This document shows positions 1-7,978 of a stretch of DNA of 64,000 bases, one piece after another. Numbering within the stretch: position 1 is the stretch's first letter; every line of letters starts with the position of its first letter. The stretch is from Ottowia oryzae (GTDB taxonomy: Bacteria > Pseudomonadota > Gammaproteobacteria > Burkholderiales > Burkholderiaceae_C). The stretch covers positions 2,159,501 to 2,223,500 of the forward strand of contig NZ_CP027666.1 of assembly GCF_003008535.1 (NCBI RefSeq), read 5' to 3'. Position numbers and translations under genes: made by a program. A model generated the notes under the pieces. The model saw only the letters and a program-made list of their open reading frames with translations, ran no database searches and was not told the DNA's origin.

Positions 1-2
1 CG

Positions 3-176
3 CTGGGTTTTTGCGCGCACCACGACTTCGCCGAAGGCATTCGCGCCGTGCTGGTCGACAAAGACCGCAACCCGCAGTGGCAACCCGCCACGCTGGAAGA
101 CATCACCCCGGCCTTCGTGGCCGACCACCTGCGCCCGCGCGGCGAAATGGCGCCCGAGCTGGTGCCGCTGCGCTGA
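3..176 (+). CDS. 3-hydroxyisobutyryl-CoA hydrolase, C-terminal end (partial)
   Basis: The frame is open from the left edge and stops with TGA at 174-176, giving the last 57 residues of a protein. The segment DFAEGIRAVLVDKDRNPQW followed by ATLEDITPA is the typical end of the enoyl-CoA hydratase/isomerase-fold 3-hydroxyisobutyryl-CoA hydrolases, in which the acyl-CoA thioester is cleaved during valine breakdown. The next gene is mmsB, which acts on the product 3-hydroxyisobutyrate, so the context agrees. A generic enoyl-CoA hydratase is the alternative. The N-terminus and active site lie outside the window. Confidence 0.75.
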   Translation: MGFCAHHDFAEGIRAVLVDKDRNPQWQPATLEDITPAFVADHLRPRGEMAPELVPLR

Positions 177-243
177 CTTGCGCTGAACAGCGCATCGCCG
201 CACCGCACGCCAGAACACTTCACGCATTCCAAAGGAGACAGAC

Positions 244-1131
244 ATGAAAGTTGCATTCATTGGCCTGGGCAACATGGGCGGCCCGATGGCCATCAACCTG
301 AAGCGCGCCGGCTATACCGTGCAGGCGTTTGACCTCAGCGCCGACGCCATCGCCAAGGTGCGCGCGGAAGGCGTGGACGTGGCGGCTTCCGCGCGTGAGG
401 CGGTGCAGGGCGCCGAAGTGGTCATTTCGATGCTGCCCGCCAGCAAGCACGTTGAGTCGCTCTACCTGGGCGACGAGGGGCTGATCAAGCTCATCCAGCC
501 CGGCGCGTTGCTGATCGACTGCAGCACCATCGCCCCGGCATCGGCGCAAAAGGTAGCGGCGGCCGCCACCAGCCAAGGCCTGCAGATGATCGACGCGCCC
601 GTCTCGGGCGGCGTGGCCGGCGCCACCGCGGGCACGCTGACGTTCATCGTGGGCGGCCCCGCCGAGGCGCTGGAGCGTGCGCGCCCGGTGTTGCAGGCCA
701 TGGGCAAGAACATCTTCCACATGGGCGACGCGGGCGCCGGGCAAGTGGCCAAGCTGTGCAACAACATGGCGCTGGGCGTGATCATGGCCGTGACGGGCGA
801 GGCCCTGGCGCTGGGCGCCGCACACGGGCTGGATGCAAAAACCCTGTCGCAGATGATGGCCGTGAGCACCGGCCGCAGCTGGGCCACCGAGGTGTGCAAC
901 CCCTGGCCGGGCGTGCTGGAGAACGCGCCCGCGTCGCGCGGCTACAGCGGCGGCTTTGGCAACGACCTGATGCTCAAAGACATGGGCCTGGCGGTAGAAG
1001 CCGCCATTGGCGTGGGCGCCACGGTGCCGCTGGGCGAGCTGGCCCGCAACCTGTACGCGATGAACAAGCAGGCGGGGCGCGGCGGGCAGGATTTCTCCAG
1101 CGTGGTGCAGTTGATGACCAAGCCCGCCTGA
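244..1131 (+). CDS. mmsB: 3-hydroxyisobutyrate dehydrogenase
   Basis: A 295-residue cytosolic NAD-dependent dehydrogenase of valine degradation, oxidising 3-hydroxyisobutyrate to methylmalonate semialdehyde. The N-terminal Rossmann motif is FIGLGNMGGPMA (residues 5-16), followed by the DAPVSGG substrate-binding segment (about 119-125) and the catalytic lysine region GQVAKLCNN (about 167-175). The length is normal for the family. The start ATG follows an AAAGGAGA ribosome-binding site (231-238). It lies 67 bases after the hydrolase stop and is probably co-transcribed with it; a terminator follows. Other beta-hydroxyacid dehydrogenases such as tartronate semialdehyde reductase are related, but the neighbour favours MmsB. 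Confidence 0.88.
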   Translation: MKVAFIGLGNMGGPMAINLKRAGYTVQAFDLSADAIAKVRAEGVDVAASAREAVQGAEVVISMLPASKHVESLYLGDEGLIKLIQPGALLIDCSTIAPASAQKVAAAATSQGLQMIDAPVSGGVAGATAGTLTFIVGGPAEALERARPVLQAMGKNIFHMGDAGAGQVAKLCNNMALGVIMAVTGEALALGAAHGLDAKTLSQMMAVSTGRSWATEVCNPWPGVLENAPASRGYSGGFGNDLMLKDMGLAVEAAIGVGATVPLGELARNLYAMNKQAGRGGQDFSSVVQLMTKPA

Positions 1132-1147
1132 GCCCCTGAAACGCGCA

Positions 1148-1185
1148 AAGCGCCAGCACTTCGGAAGTGCTGACGCTTCTTTATT
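1148..1185 (+). terminator. Rho-independent terminator after mmsB
   Basis: Stem AAGCG-CAGCACTTC pairing with GAAGTGCTG-CGCTT, each arm interrupted by one mismatch, followed by CTTTATT. It lies 17 bases past the mmsB stop. Confidence 0.7.
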
Positions 1186-1238
1186 CATAGCTGCTGGCGC
1201 TGGTGCAGCGGGCGCCAGAGCCTTGTTTGACTTGAAAT
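1186..1238 (-). repeat. Interspersed hairpin repeat, copy 1
   Basis: A copy of the short repeat found throughout the window, here reading ATAGCTGCTGGCGC ... GGCGCCAGAG on the plus strand. The two GGCGCC-type arms can pair. It lies directly behind the mmsB terminator. Confidence 0.7.
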
Positions 1239-1384
1239 CCGGTTGCCCACCGGATCGCCATGCCGCCGCTTCTGCGCACGCCACCGGCTGATCGCCGGGG
1301 CATCCGGACAAGCCGAGGCAGGGCGGCGTCAGGTGCACGCTGCCGCTGCCCGCCGCCGGGTGCGGCAATCGGGCGACCCGCCGA

Positions 1385-3694
1385 TCAGGCGCTGACCGCC
1401 TCCTCCTGCTCGCGCAGCGCCTTGGCCGCCGCCACCATGTGCTCCAGCGCCGGAATCACTTCCGACCACTGGCGGGTTTTCAGGCCGCAATCCGGGTTCA
1501 CCCACAGCCGCTCGGCCGGGATGCGCTCGGCGGCTTTCTGCATCAGCTGCACGATGTGCTCCTGCGTGGGGATGTTGGGCGAATGGATGTCGTACACGCC
1601 GGGGCCGATCTCGTTCGGGTACTTGAAGTGGTCGAACGCGTCGAGCAGCTCCATGTCCGAGCGGCTGGTTTCGATGGTGATCACGTCCGCGTCCATCGCC
1701 GCGATGGACGCGATGATGTCGTTGAACTCCGAGTAGCACATGTGCGTGTGGATCTGCGTCTCATCGCGCACACCGTTGGCGGTGATGCGAAAGCTCTCCA
1801 CCGCCCAGTCCAGGTAGTCCTGCCATTGCGAGCGGCGCAGCGGCAGGCCTTCGCGCAGCGCGGCCTCGTCGATCTGGATGACGCGCACGCCGGCTTTTTC
1901 CAGATCCAGCACTTCCTCGCGGATGGCCAGCGCCAGCTGCAGGCAAGACACGCGCCGCGGCTGGTCGTCGCGCACGAAAGACCAGTTCAGGATGGTCACC
2001 GGCCCGGTCAACATGCCTTTCATGGGCTTGTCGGTCAGCGACTGGGCGTAGCGAATCCACTCCACCGTCATCGCCTTCGGGCGGCTGATGTCGCCAAACA
2101 GGATCGGCGGCTTTACGCAGCGCGACCCGTACGACTGCACCCAGCCGAACTGGCTGAAAGCGTAGCCCTGAAGCTGTTCGCCAAAGTACTCGACCATGTC
2201 GTTGCGCTCGGCCTCGCCGTGCACCAGCACGTCCAGGCCCAGCTGCTCTTGCTCGCGCACGCTGCGCTCGATCTCGGCGCGCATCGCGCTCTGGTAGCCC
2301 GCGTCGTCCAGCCGGCCGGCCTTGTATTCGCTGCGGGCGTGGCGGATTTCCATGGTCTGCGGGAAAGAGCCGATGGTGGTGGTGGGATAACGCGGCAGGC
2401 GCAGCTGCGCCGCCTGCTTGGGCGCGCGCTGGCCGTAGGCACTTTCGCGCTGGCCCAGGTGGCTGCTGATCTTGGCAACGGCGGCCTTCACCACGGGGTT
2501 GTTCACGCGGGGCGATTGGGCGCGCGCCGTCAGCGCGGCCTGGTTGGCGGCCAGCTCGGCGGTCACGGCGGCGCGGCCTTCGTTGATGGCGCGCGCCAGC
2601 AGGTGCAGCTCATCGAGCTTCTGACGGGCAAAGGCCAGCCAGGACCGCACTTGCGCGTCCAGGCGCTCCTCGCTGGCCAGATCGACCGGCACATGCAGCA
2701 GCGAGCACGACGGCGCCAGCCACAGGCGCTTGCCCAGTCGCGCGGCCAGCGGCTCCACCCAGTCCAGCACGGCGTTCAGGTCGGTCTTCCAGATGTTGCG
2801 GCCGTTGATGACGCCCAGCGACAGCACCTTGTGCTCAGGCAGCAGGTTGATCAGCGGCAGCACGTCGTCGCGGCCGTTGATGGCGTCCACATGCACGCCG
2901 GCCACGGGCAGGTTGGCCGCCAGGTAGGCGTTGTCCTGCAACTGGCCGAAGTAGGTGGCCAGCAGCAGCTTCACGCGGCAGGCCTTGAGCTGGTGGTAAG
3001 CCAGGTTGAAGGCGTGGCGCCAGTGCTCATCCAGCTCGGTCACCAGAATCGGCTCGTCGATCTGCACCCATTCGGCGCCCGCATCGGCCAGCGCGTCCAG
3101 CAGCTGGGCGTACACGGGCAACAGGCGATCGAGCAGGGCCAGCTTGTCGGAATCGTCCTTGGCCTTGCCCAGTGCCAGGTAGGTCACCGGGCCGATCACC
3201 ACCGGCTTGGCCTTCACGCCGAGCGACTTGGCCTGGGCCAGCTGCGCCAGCAGGCGCGATGCGTCCAGCTTGAACTGGGTGTCGGCCGTGAATTCGGGGA
3301 CGATGTAGTGGTAGTTGGTGTCGAACCACTTGGTCATCTCGCCCGCGGCCACACCGTGCGCGCCGCAGCCGCAGGCCGCTTCGCCGGAGGGGGCGGTGCG
3401 CCCGCGCGCCACGCGGAAGTAGTTGTCCAGCGCGTCGCCGTGAAAGCCCTGCACGCGCTCGGGCAGGTTGCCCAGGGCAAAGCTGGTGTCCAGCACCTGG
3501 TCATAGAACGAAAAGTCGCCCACCGGCACCCAGTCCAGCGCGGACTGGTCGGCCCAGTGGCGCGCGCGCAGGGTCTCGCCGGTGCGCAGCAGCTCGTCGC
3601 GGGTGCTCTGGTCCTTCCAGTACGACTCGAGGGCGAATTTCAGTTCACGGCGCGCGCCGATGCGCGGGTAGCCTAGGTTGTGGGTGGTGACCAT
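1385..3694 (-). CDS. metE: Cobalamin-independent methionine synthase MetE
   Basis: A 769-residue enzyme that transfers the methyl group of 5-methyltetrahydropteroyl-triglutamate to homocysteine in the last step of methionine synthesis. Length and order of the two barrel domains are as in E. coli MetE. The N-terminus HNLGYPRIGARRELK is the family signature, and the C-terminal domain carries the zinc ligands HTHMC (about residue 650) and NPDCGLKTR (about 733) plus HGEAERNDMVEYFGEQ. It is transcribed divergently from metR with a 99-base gap that holds a MetR box, so regulation by homocysteine-MetR is expected. Confidence 0.96.
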   Translation of the reverse strand: MVTTHNLGYPRIGARRELKFALESYWKDQSTRDELLRTGETLRARHWADQSALDWVPVGDFSFYDQVLDTSFALGNLPERVQGFHGDALDNYFRVARGRTAPSGEAACGCGAHGVAAGEMTKWFDTNYHYIVPEFTADTQFKLDASRLLAQLAQAKSLGVKAKPVVIGPVTYLALGKAKDDSDKLALLDRLLPVYAQLLDALADAGAEWVQIDEPILVTELDEHWRHAFNLAYHQLKACRVKLLLATYFGQLQDNAYLAANLPVAGVHVDAINGRDDVLPLINLLPEHKVLSLGVINGRNIWKTDLNAVLDWVEPLAARLGKRLWLAPSCSLLHVPVDLASEERLDAQVRSWLAFARQKLDELHLLARAINEGRAAVTAELAANQAALTARAQSPRVNNPVVKAAVAKISSHLGQRESAYGQRAPKQAAQLRLPRYPTTTIGSFPQTMEIRHARSEYKAGRLDDAGYQSAMRAEIERSVREQEQLGLDVLVHGEAERNDMVEYFGEQLQGYAFSQFGWVQSYGSRCVKPPILFGDISRPKAMTVEWIRYAQSLTDKPMKGMLTGPVTILNWSFVRDDQPRRVSCLQLALAIREEVLDLEKAGVRVIQIDEAALREGLPLRRSQWQDYLDWAVESFRITANGVRDETQIHTHMCYSEFNDIIASIAAMDADVITIETSRSDMELLDAFDHFKYPNEIGPGVYDIHSPNIPTQEHIVQLMQKAAERIPAERLWVNPDCGLKTRQWSEVIPALEHMVAAAKALREQEEAVSA

Positions 3695-3777
3695 GACAGC
3701 AGATCCATTGGTTGGCGAAAACGGTCATCGTAGGTAGCTCAATGCGTGAAGTAAAATGGTCAATTCTCAGCAATTCA

Positions 3778-3790
3778 TGAAAATGGTTCA
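3778..3790. promoter_or_regulatory. MetR binding site in the metE/metR intergenic region
   Basis: TGAA-AATGG-TTCA fits the MetR consensus TGAANNNNNTTCA exactly and lies just ahead of the metR start. A related stretch AAAATGGTCAATTCTC at 3753-3768 partly repeats the AAAATGGTTCATTC sequence and could be a second, weaker half-site. Assignment rests on the known consensus and the gene pair. Confidence 0.7.
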
Positions 3791-3793
3791 TTC

Positions 3794-4690
3794 ATGATCG
3801 AGCGCAGCCACTTGGCCATCGTGCAGGAAGTAGACCGCCGCGGCTCATTGACTGCCGCCGCCGATGTGCTGTGCCTGACGCAGTCGGCGCTCAGCCATTC
3901 CATGCGCAAGCTCGAGGATCAGCTGGGCACGCCGATCTGGCTGCGCGAGGGGCGAAGCCTGCGGCTGACGCAGGCGGGGCAGTACCTGCTGTCGGTGGCC
4001 AACCGGGTGCTGCCGCAGTTCGCGCTGGCCGAAGAGCGCATTGCCCAGTTCGCCCAAGGTGCGCGCGGCACGCTGCGTATCGGCATGGAATGCCACCCCT
4101 GCTACCAGTGGCTGCTGAAGGTGGTGGCGCCGTACCTGAGCGCGTGGCCCGACGTGGACGTGGACGTGAAGCAGAAGTTCCAGTTTGGCGGCATTGGCGC
4201 GCTGATCGGCTACGAGATCGACCTGCTGGTCACGCCCGACCCGCTGCGCCGCCCGGGCCTGCACTTTGAGCCGGTGTTCGACTACGAGCAGGTGCTGGTC
4301 GTGAACGCGCGCCACCCGCTGGCCACGCGCGCTTACGTGAAGCCGCGCGACCTGCTGAACGAAGTGCTGATCACCTACCCGGTGGAGGTAGACCGGCTGG
4401 ATGTGTTCAACCAGTTCCTAACCCCCGCGGGCATCTCGCCGCGGCGCCACAAGACGATTGAGACCACCGACATCATGCTGCAGATGGTGGCCAGCGGCCG
4501 GGGCGTCGCGGCGCTGCCGCGCTGGCTGGTGCAGGAATACGCGGCGCGCATCGACGTGGTGCCCGTGCGCCTGGGCGCGCACGGCATTGCCAAGCAGATT
4601 CACCTGGGCGCGCGCGAGGGCGAGCTTGAGGTGGATTACCTGCGCGCTTTCATCGAACTGGCGCGCGCATCCAGCCACGCGGTTGCTTGA
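3794..4690 (+). CDS. metR: LysR-type regulator MetR
   Basis: A 298-residue LysR-family activator of methionine genes that uses homocysteine as coeffector. An N-terminal winged helix (GSLTAAADVLCLTQSALSHS, about residues 17-36) is followed by an effector domain with MECHPCYQWL (about 97-106), which closely parallels the IECHSCIQWL segment of E. coli MetR, and SGRGVAALPRWLVQEY near residue 240. It is divergent from metE and a MetR box lies immediately upstream. The match in both sequence and position makes another LysR function unlikely. Confidence 0.9.
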   Translation: MIERSHLAIVQEVDRRGSLTAAADVLCLTQSALSHSMRKLEDQLGTPIWLREGRSLRLTQAGQYLLSVANRVLPQFALAEERIAQFAQGARGTLRIGMECHPCYQWLLKVVAPYLSAWPDVDVDVKQKFQFGGIGALIGYEIDLLVTPDPLRRPGLHFEPVFDYEQVLVVNARHPLATRAYVKPRDLLNEVLITYPVEVDRLDVFNQFLTPAGISPRRHKTIETTDIMLQMVASGRGVAALPRWLVQEYAARIDVVPVRLGAHGIAKQIHLGAREGELEVDYLRAFIELARASSHAVA

Positions 4691-4692
4691 AA

Positions 4693-4747
4693 AAGCATAG
4701 CTGCCAGCGCAGGTGCCACCTGCGCTGGCGGCCGATTTGGTTATGAA
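4693..4747 (-). repeat. Interspersed hairpin repeat, copy 2
   Basis: ATAGCTGCCAGCGCAGGTG pairs with CACCTGCGCTGGCGG, forming a long near-perfect hairpin between the convergent metR and the XRE regulator gene. It may also act as a transcription stop here. Confidence 0.75.
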
Positions 4748-4775
4748 CCGTGGCGTGTGGGTGCGCTGGCGCACA

Positions 4776-6197
4776 TCACACCTTGGCCGGGTCGGCAAAC
4801 GCATAGGGCACGAAGCGGCTCTGGTTCTCATCCACCGCCAGCGCGCGGCCGATGAAGGGAAAGGCACGCTGGCGGCAGTCGGTGCGTTCACACACCTTGC
4901 AGCCCATGCCGATGGGCGTGGCCGCCTCGGTGTCGCGCAGGTCCAGCCCCTTGGAATACACCAGGCGCGGCGCGTGCCGCAGATCGCACCCCAGGCCCAC
5001 TGAAAAAGTCTTGCCCGGCGCGCCGTAGCCCGGGCGCCGCTGCGATACGGTGCGCGCCACCCACAGGTAGGTGCGCCCATCGGGCATGCGCGCCATCTGC
5101 GGCACGATGCGGCCGGGCTGCGAAAACGCCTCGTACACGTTCCACAGCGGGCAGGTGCCGCCCACGCGCGAGAAGTGAAAGTGCGTGGCCGACTGCCGCT
5201 TGCTGATGTTGCCCGCGCGGTCCACCCGCACAAAGAAGAAGGGCACGCCGGGCGCGCCCGGGCGCTGCAGCGTGGACAGGCGGTGGCACACGGTCTCATA
5301 GCCCACGCCAAAGCGCTGGGCCAGCAGCTCGATGTCGTAGCGCCACTGCTCGGCCGCCTGCAGGAATTCGCCGTAGGGCAGCACCAGCGCGCCCGCCACG
5401 TAGTTGGCCAGGCCGATGCGCGCCAGGTGGCGCGAAGGCGCGTCGGTGTCAAAGGGCGGCACGTTGATCAGCGCGTCGATGGCTTGCCCCATCTCCAGCA
5501 GCGCCAGTTGCGTGGCCAGCTGAAAGGCCTGCTGGCCTTCGTCCAGCTCGCCCGACAGCGTCAGCGTGCGCGTGGCGGTGTCAAAGCTGCGCTTGCCGTC
5601 GTGGCTGCCCGCGCTGTGGCGCACGCCCACGCCGTGGGCGCTGCGCAGCCGCTCGGTCAGCCACGGCAGCAGGCCGGCGCCCGCGCGCGCCTGGGCGGCC
5701 CAGCCTTCGGCGGCGCGGTCCAGCGCGTCGAAATAGTTCTGGTGCGAAAAGAAGAAGTCGCGCACCGCCTCGAACGGCATCAGCGTGGGGGCGGGCAGAT
5801 CGGCGCGGTCGTCGCCCAGCTTCAGCGCCATGGCTTCCAGCCGCGCCAGCGTGTCGGCGTGGCGGCGGTGCAGCTGCACCAGGGCGCGCGCCAGCGCCGG
5901 CATCTGCGTGGCGGTTTCCTTCAGCTCGGGCAGGGTGACGGGCTCGGGCGCGTCGGCCAGCGCTTCCTGCATGGCCGCCACCAGGCGCGCTTCTTCGTCC
6001 TCGGAAAAGTGCTGCACGTCCACGCCCAGCGCGCGGCTGATCTTCAGCAGCACCGACACCGTCAGCGGCCGCTGGTTCTGCTCCAGCTGGTTCAGGTAGC
6101 TGGGCGACAGGCCCAGCGCCTGCGCCAGCGCGATCTGCGACAGGCCGCGCTCGGCGCGCAGGCGCCGCAGCTTGACGCCCATGAAGACCTTTTTCAT
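4776..6197 (-). CDS. XRE-family regulator of short-chain acyl-CoA metabolism (ScfR/RamB type)
   Basis: A 473-residue transcription factor. The N-terminal helix-turn-helix (RRLRAERGLSQIALAQAL then GLSPSYLNQLEQNQRPL) is followed by a long IrrE/DUF955-like middle part and a C-terminal DUF2083-type domain with paired cysteines (CPLW near residue 353, GCDLRH, MGCKVCERTDCRQR near 440), which may bind metal. This architecture is that of ScfR/RamB/PrpR-like regulators of acetate, propionate and glyoxylate genes. It is divergent from the propionate operon, whose control region carries TTTGCAAA-like palindromes. The start ATG at 6197 gives MKKVFMGVKLRRLR; upstream codons in frame lack family similarity. 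Confidence 0.82.
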   Translation of the reverse strand: MKKVFMGVKLRRLRAERGLSQIALAQALGLSPSYLNQLEQNQRPLTVSVLLKISRALGVDVQHFSEDEEARLVAAMQEALADAPEPVTLPELKETATQMPALARALVQLHRRHADTLARLEAMALKLGDDRADLPAPTLMPFEAVRDFFFSHQNYFDALDRAAEGWAAQARAGAGLLPWLTERLRSAHGVGVRHSAGSHDGKRSFDTATRTLTLSGELDEGQQAFQLATQLALLEMGQAIDALINVPPFDTDAPSRHLARIGLANYVAGALVLPYGEFLQAAEQWRYDIELLAQRFGVGYETVCHRLSTLQRPGAPGVPFFFVRVDRAGNISKRQSATHFHFSRVGGTCPLWNVYEAFSQPGRIVPQMARMPDGRTYLWVARTVSQRRPGYGAPGKTFSVGLGCDLRHAPRLVYSKGLDLRDTEAATPIGMGCKVCERTDCRQRAFPFIGRALAVDENQSRFVPYAFADPAKV

Positions 6198-6237
6198 GCG
6201 CGTGCGGCGCGGCGGCCGGGGTTTGTGAAATTCGCAA

Positions 6238-6249
6238 AATTTGCAAATT
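6238..6249. promoter_or_regulatory. Palindrome, candidate operator for the XRE regulator (site 1)
   Basis: AATTTGCAAATT is a perfect 12-base palindrome inside the AT-rich segment TTCGCAAAATTTGCAAATTC, 41 bases ahead of the regulator start. RamB-type regulators are known to bind TTTGCAAA-like sequences, so autoregulation is plausible. Confidence 0.5.
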
Positions 6250-6303
6250 CGATGCTCGACGTTCGCAAGGATTCGCCCTTTCAGTCCTTCTGTGCAACGC
6301 CTA

Positions 6304-6321
6304 TTTTGCGTAAATTGCGAA
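6304..6321. promoter_or_regulatory. Related operator-like sequence (site 2) before the propionate operon
   Basis: TTTTGCGTAAATTGCGAA repeats the TTGCGNAA theme of site 1 and ends two bases before the ATG of the thioesterase gene. Its position would suit repression of the prp operon. Confidence 0.45.
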
Positions 6322-6323
6322 GC

Positions 6324-6722
6324 ATGACAAGCCCTATCGGAACCGCCGAAACGCACGAACTCGTGCTGCCCGCGATGGCCAACCACCACGGCACGCTGTT
6401 CGCCGGCGAAGGCCTGCAGCTGATGGCCAAGGCCGCCTTTCTGGCCGCGCGCAGCCGCGCGCAGTGCGAGGTGGTGATGGCGGGCGTCAGCCGCATCGAT
6501 TTCATCGCGCCGATCCCCGTGGGGCACCGGCTCACGCTGCGCGCGTGGGTCAGCCGCGTGGGGCGCAGCTCCATGACGGTGTGCGTCAACGGACTGGCCG
6601 ACGCGCCCGGCGTGCCCAGCGACGAAGTGTTCAAAGGGGTGTTCGACATGGTGGCCGTTGGCCGCCACGGGCGCCCCGTTCCCATCAGCCCCACCGTTCA
6701 GAACCAGGAGACCCGCCCATGA
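6324..6722 (+). CDS. Hotdog-fold acyl-CoA thioesterase, first gene of the propionate operon
   Basis: A 132-residue cytosolic protein of the acyl-CoA thioesterase (YciA/BACH-like) hotdog family. It shows MANHHGTLFAGEGLQLMAKAA (about residues 14-33), where the asparagine/glycine-rich loop corresponds to the family's active-site region, and the strand FIAPIPVGHRLTLRAWV. It overlaps prpC by four bases (ATGA at 6719-6722), so the two are translationally coupled. In this context it may adjust propionyl- or methylcitryl-CoA pools; that role is an inference. Substrate specificity cannot be read from the sequence. Confidence 0.75.
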   Translation: MTSPIGTAETHELVLPAMANHHGTLFAGEGLQLMAKAAFLAARSRAQCEVVMAGVSRIDFIAPIPVGHRLTLRAWVSRVGRSSMTVCVNGLADAPGVPSDEVFKGVFDMVAVGRHGRPVPISPTVQNQETRP

Positions 6723-7882
6723 CCACCGCCACCGCAGAAACCCAGGCCGCCGCCCCCAAAGCCAAGAAATCCGTGGCGCTGTCGGGCGTCACCGCCGGCA
6801 ACACCGCCCTGTGCACCGTGGGCCGCACCGGCAACGATTTGCACTACCGTGGCTACGACATCCTCGACATGGCCGAGGTCTGCGAATTTGAAGAAATCGC
6901 CCACCTGCTGGTGCACGGCAAGCTGCCCACGCAGTCCGAACTGAAAGCCTACAAAACCAAGCTGAAAGCCCTGCGCGGCCTGCCCGGCAGCGTGAAAGCC
7001 GCGCTGGAGCAACTGCCCGCCGCCAGCCACCCGATGGACGTGATGCGCACCGGCGTGTCGGCCCTGGGCTGCGCGCTGCCCGAAAAAGACGACCACAACC
7101 TGCCCGGCGCGCGCGACATTGCCGACCGCCTGATGGCCAGCCTGGGCAGCATGCTGCTGTACTGGTACCACTTCAGCAATTCGGGCCGCCGCGTCGAGGT
7201 GGAAACCGACGACGATTCCATCGGCGGGCACTTCCTGCACCTGCTGCACGGCGAAAAGCCGCCGGCCGAGTGGGTGCGCGCCATGCACACCTCGCTCAAC
7301 CTGTACGCCGAGCATGAATTCAACGCCAGCACCTTCACCGCCCGCGTGATCGCCGGCACGGGCAGCGACATGTATTCCAGTATCGCCGGCGCCATTGGCG
7401 CGCTGCGCGGGCCCAAGCACGGTGGCGCGAACGAGGTGGCGTTTGAAATCCAGAAGCGCTACGACAACCCGGACGAGGCCGAGGCCGACATCCGCGCCCG
7501 CGTGGAGCGCAAGGAAGTGGTGATCGGCTTTGGCCACCCCGTCTACACCATCAGCGACCCGCGCAACGTGGTCATCAAGGGCGTGGCCAAGCGCCTGTCC
7601 GACGACGCCGGTAGCACCAAGATGTACGACATCGCCGAGCGGCTGGAGAGCGTGATGTGGGAGGCCAAGAAGATGTTCCCCAACCTGGACTGGTTCAGCG
7701 CCGTCAGCTACCACATGATGGGCGTGCCCACGGCCATGTTCACGCCGCTGTTCGTCATCGCCCGCACCAGCGGCTGGGCGGCGCACGTGATCGAGCAGCG
7801 CATCGACAACAAGATCATTCGCCCCAGTGCCAACTACACCGGCCCCGAGGACCAGGCCTTCGTGCCCATCGCCCAGCGCTGA
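6719..7882 (+). CDS. prpC: 2-methylcitrate synthase
   Basis: A 387-residue citrate synthase-family enzyme that condenses propionyl-CoA with oxaloacetate in the methylcitrate cycle. Recognisable parts are YRGYDILDMAE (about residues 42-52), HLLVHGKLP, the catalytic histidine segments MHTSLNLYAEHEFNAST and GALRGPKHGGANEVA (about 233-244), and GFGHPVYTISDPR. The length suits PrpC rather than the longer hexameric citrate synthases. The start ATG overlaps the thioesterase stop. Followed by a host repeat and acnD, which fixes its role as methylcitrate rather than citrate synthase. Confidence 0.93.
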   Translation: MTTATAETQAAAPKAKKSVALSGVTAGNTALCTVGRTGNDLHYRGYDILDMAEVCEFEEIAHLLVHGKLPTQSELKAYKTKLKALRGLPGSVKAALEQLPAASHPMDVMRTGVSALGCALPEKDDHNLPGARDIADRLMASLGSMLLYWYHFSNSGRRVEVETDDDSIGGHFLHLLHGEKPPAEWVRAMHTSLNLYAEHEFNASTFTARVIAGTGSDMYSSIAGAIGALRGPKHGGANEVAFEIQKRYDNPDEAEADIRARVERKEVVIGFGHPVYTISDPRNVVIKGVAKRLSDDAGSTKMYDIAERLESVMWEAKKMFPNLDWFSAVSYHMMGVPTAMFTPLFVIARTSGWAAHVIEQRIDNKIIRPSANYTGPEDQAFVPIAQR

Positions 7883-7918
7883 ACCCGCTGCCTGCGGCGC
7901 CAGAGCCGGTTTCAAGAG

Positions 7919-7969
7919 AAATCGGCCGCTGGCGCCCGTTGCACCTGCGCCACCAGCTATCAAAAAAAG
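7919..7969 (+). repeat. Interspersed hairpin repeat, copy 3 (prpC-acnD gap)
   Basis: GGCCGCTGGCGC ... GCGCCACCAGCTATCAAAAA, ending nine bases before acnD. A partial second copy (GGCGCCAGAGCC, 7896-7907) precedes it. It fills nearly the whole intercistronic gap. Confidence 0.75.
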
Positions 7970-7978
7970 AGTATCACG

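Noticed and set aside
220..1368. Long antisense frame opposite mmsB (and many similar frames opposite metE, acnD, gshA and others)
   Set aside because: They are shadows of high-GC genes: Arg/His/Ala/Gly-rich, no family similarity, and fully covered by strong genes on the other strand.
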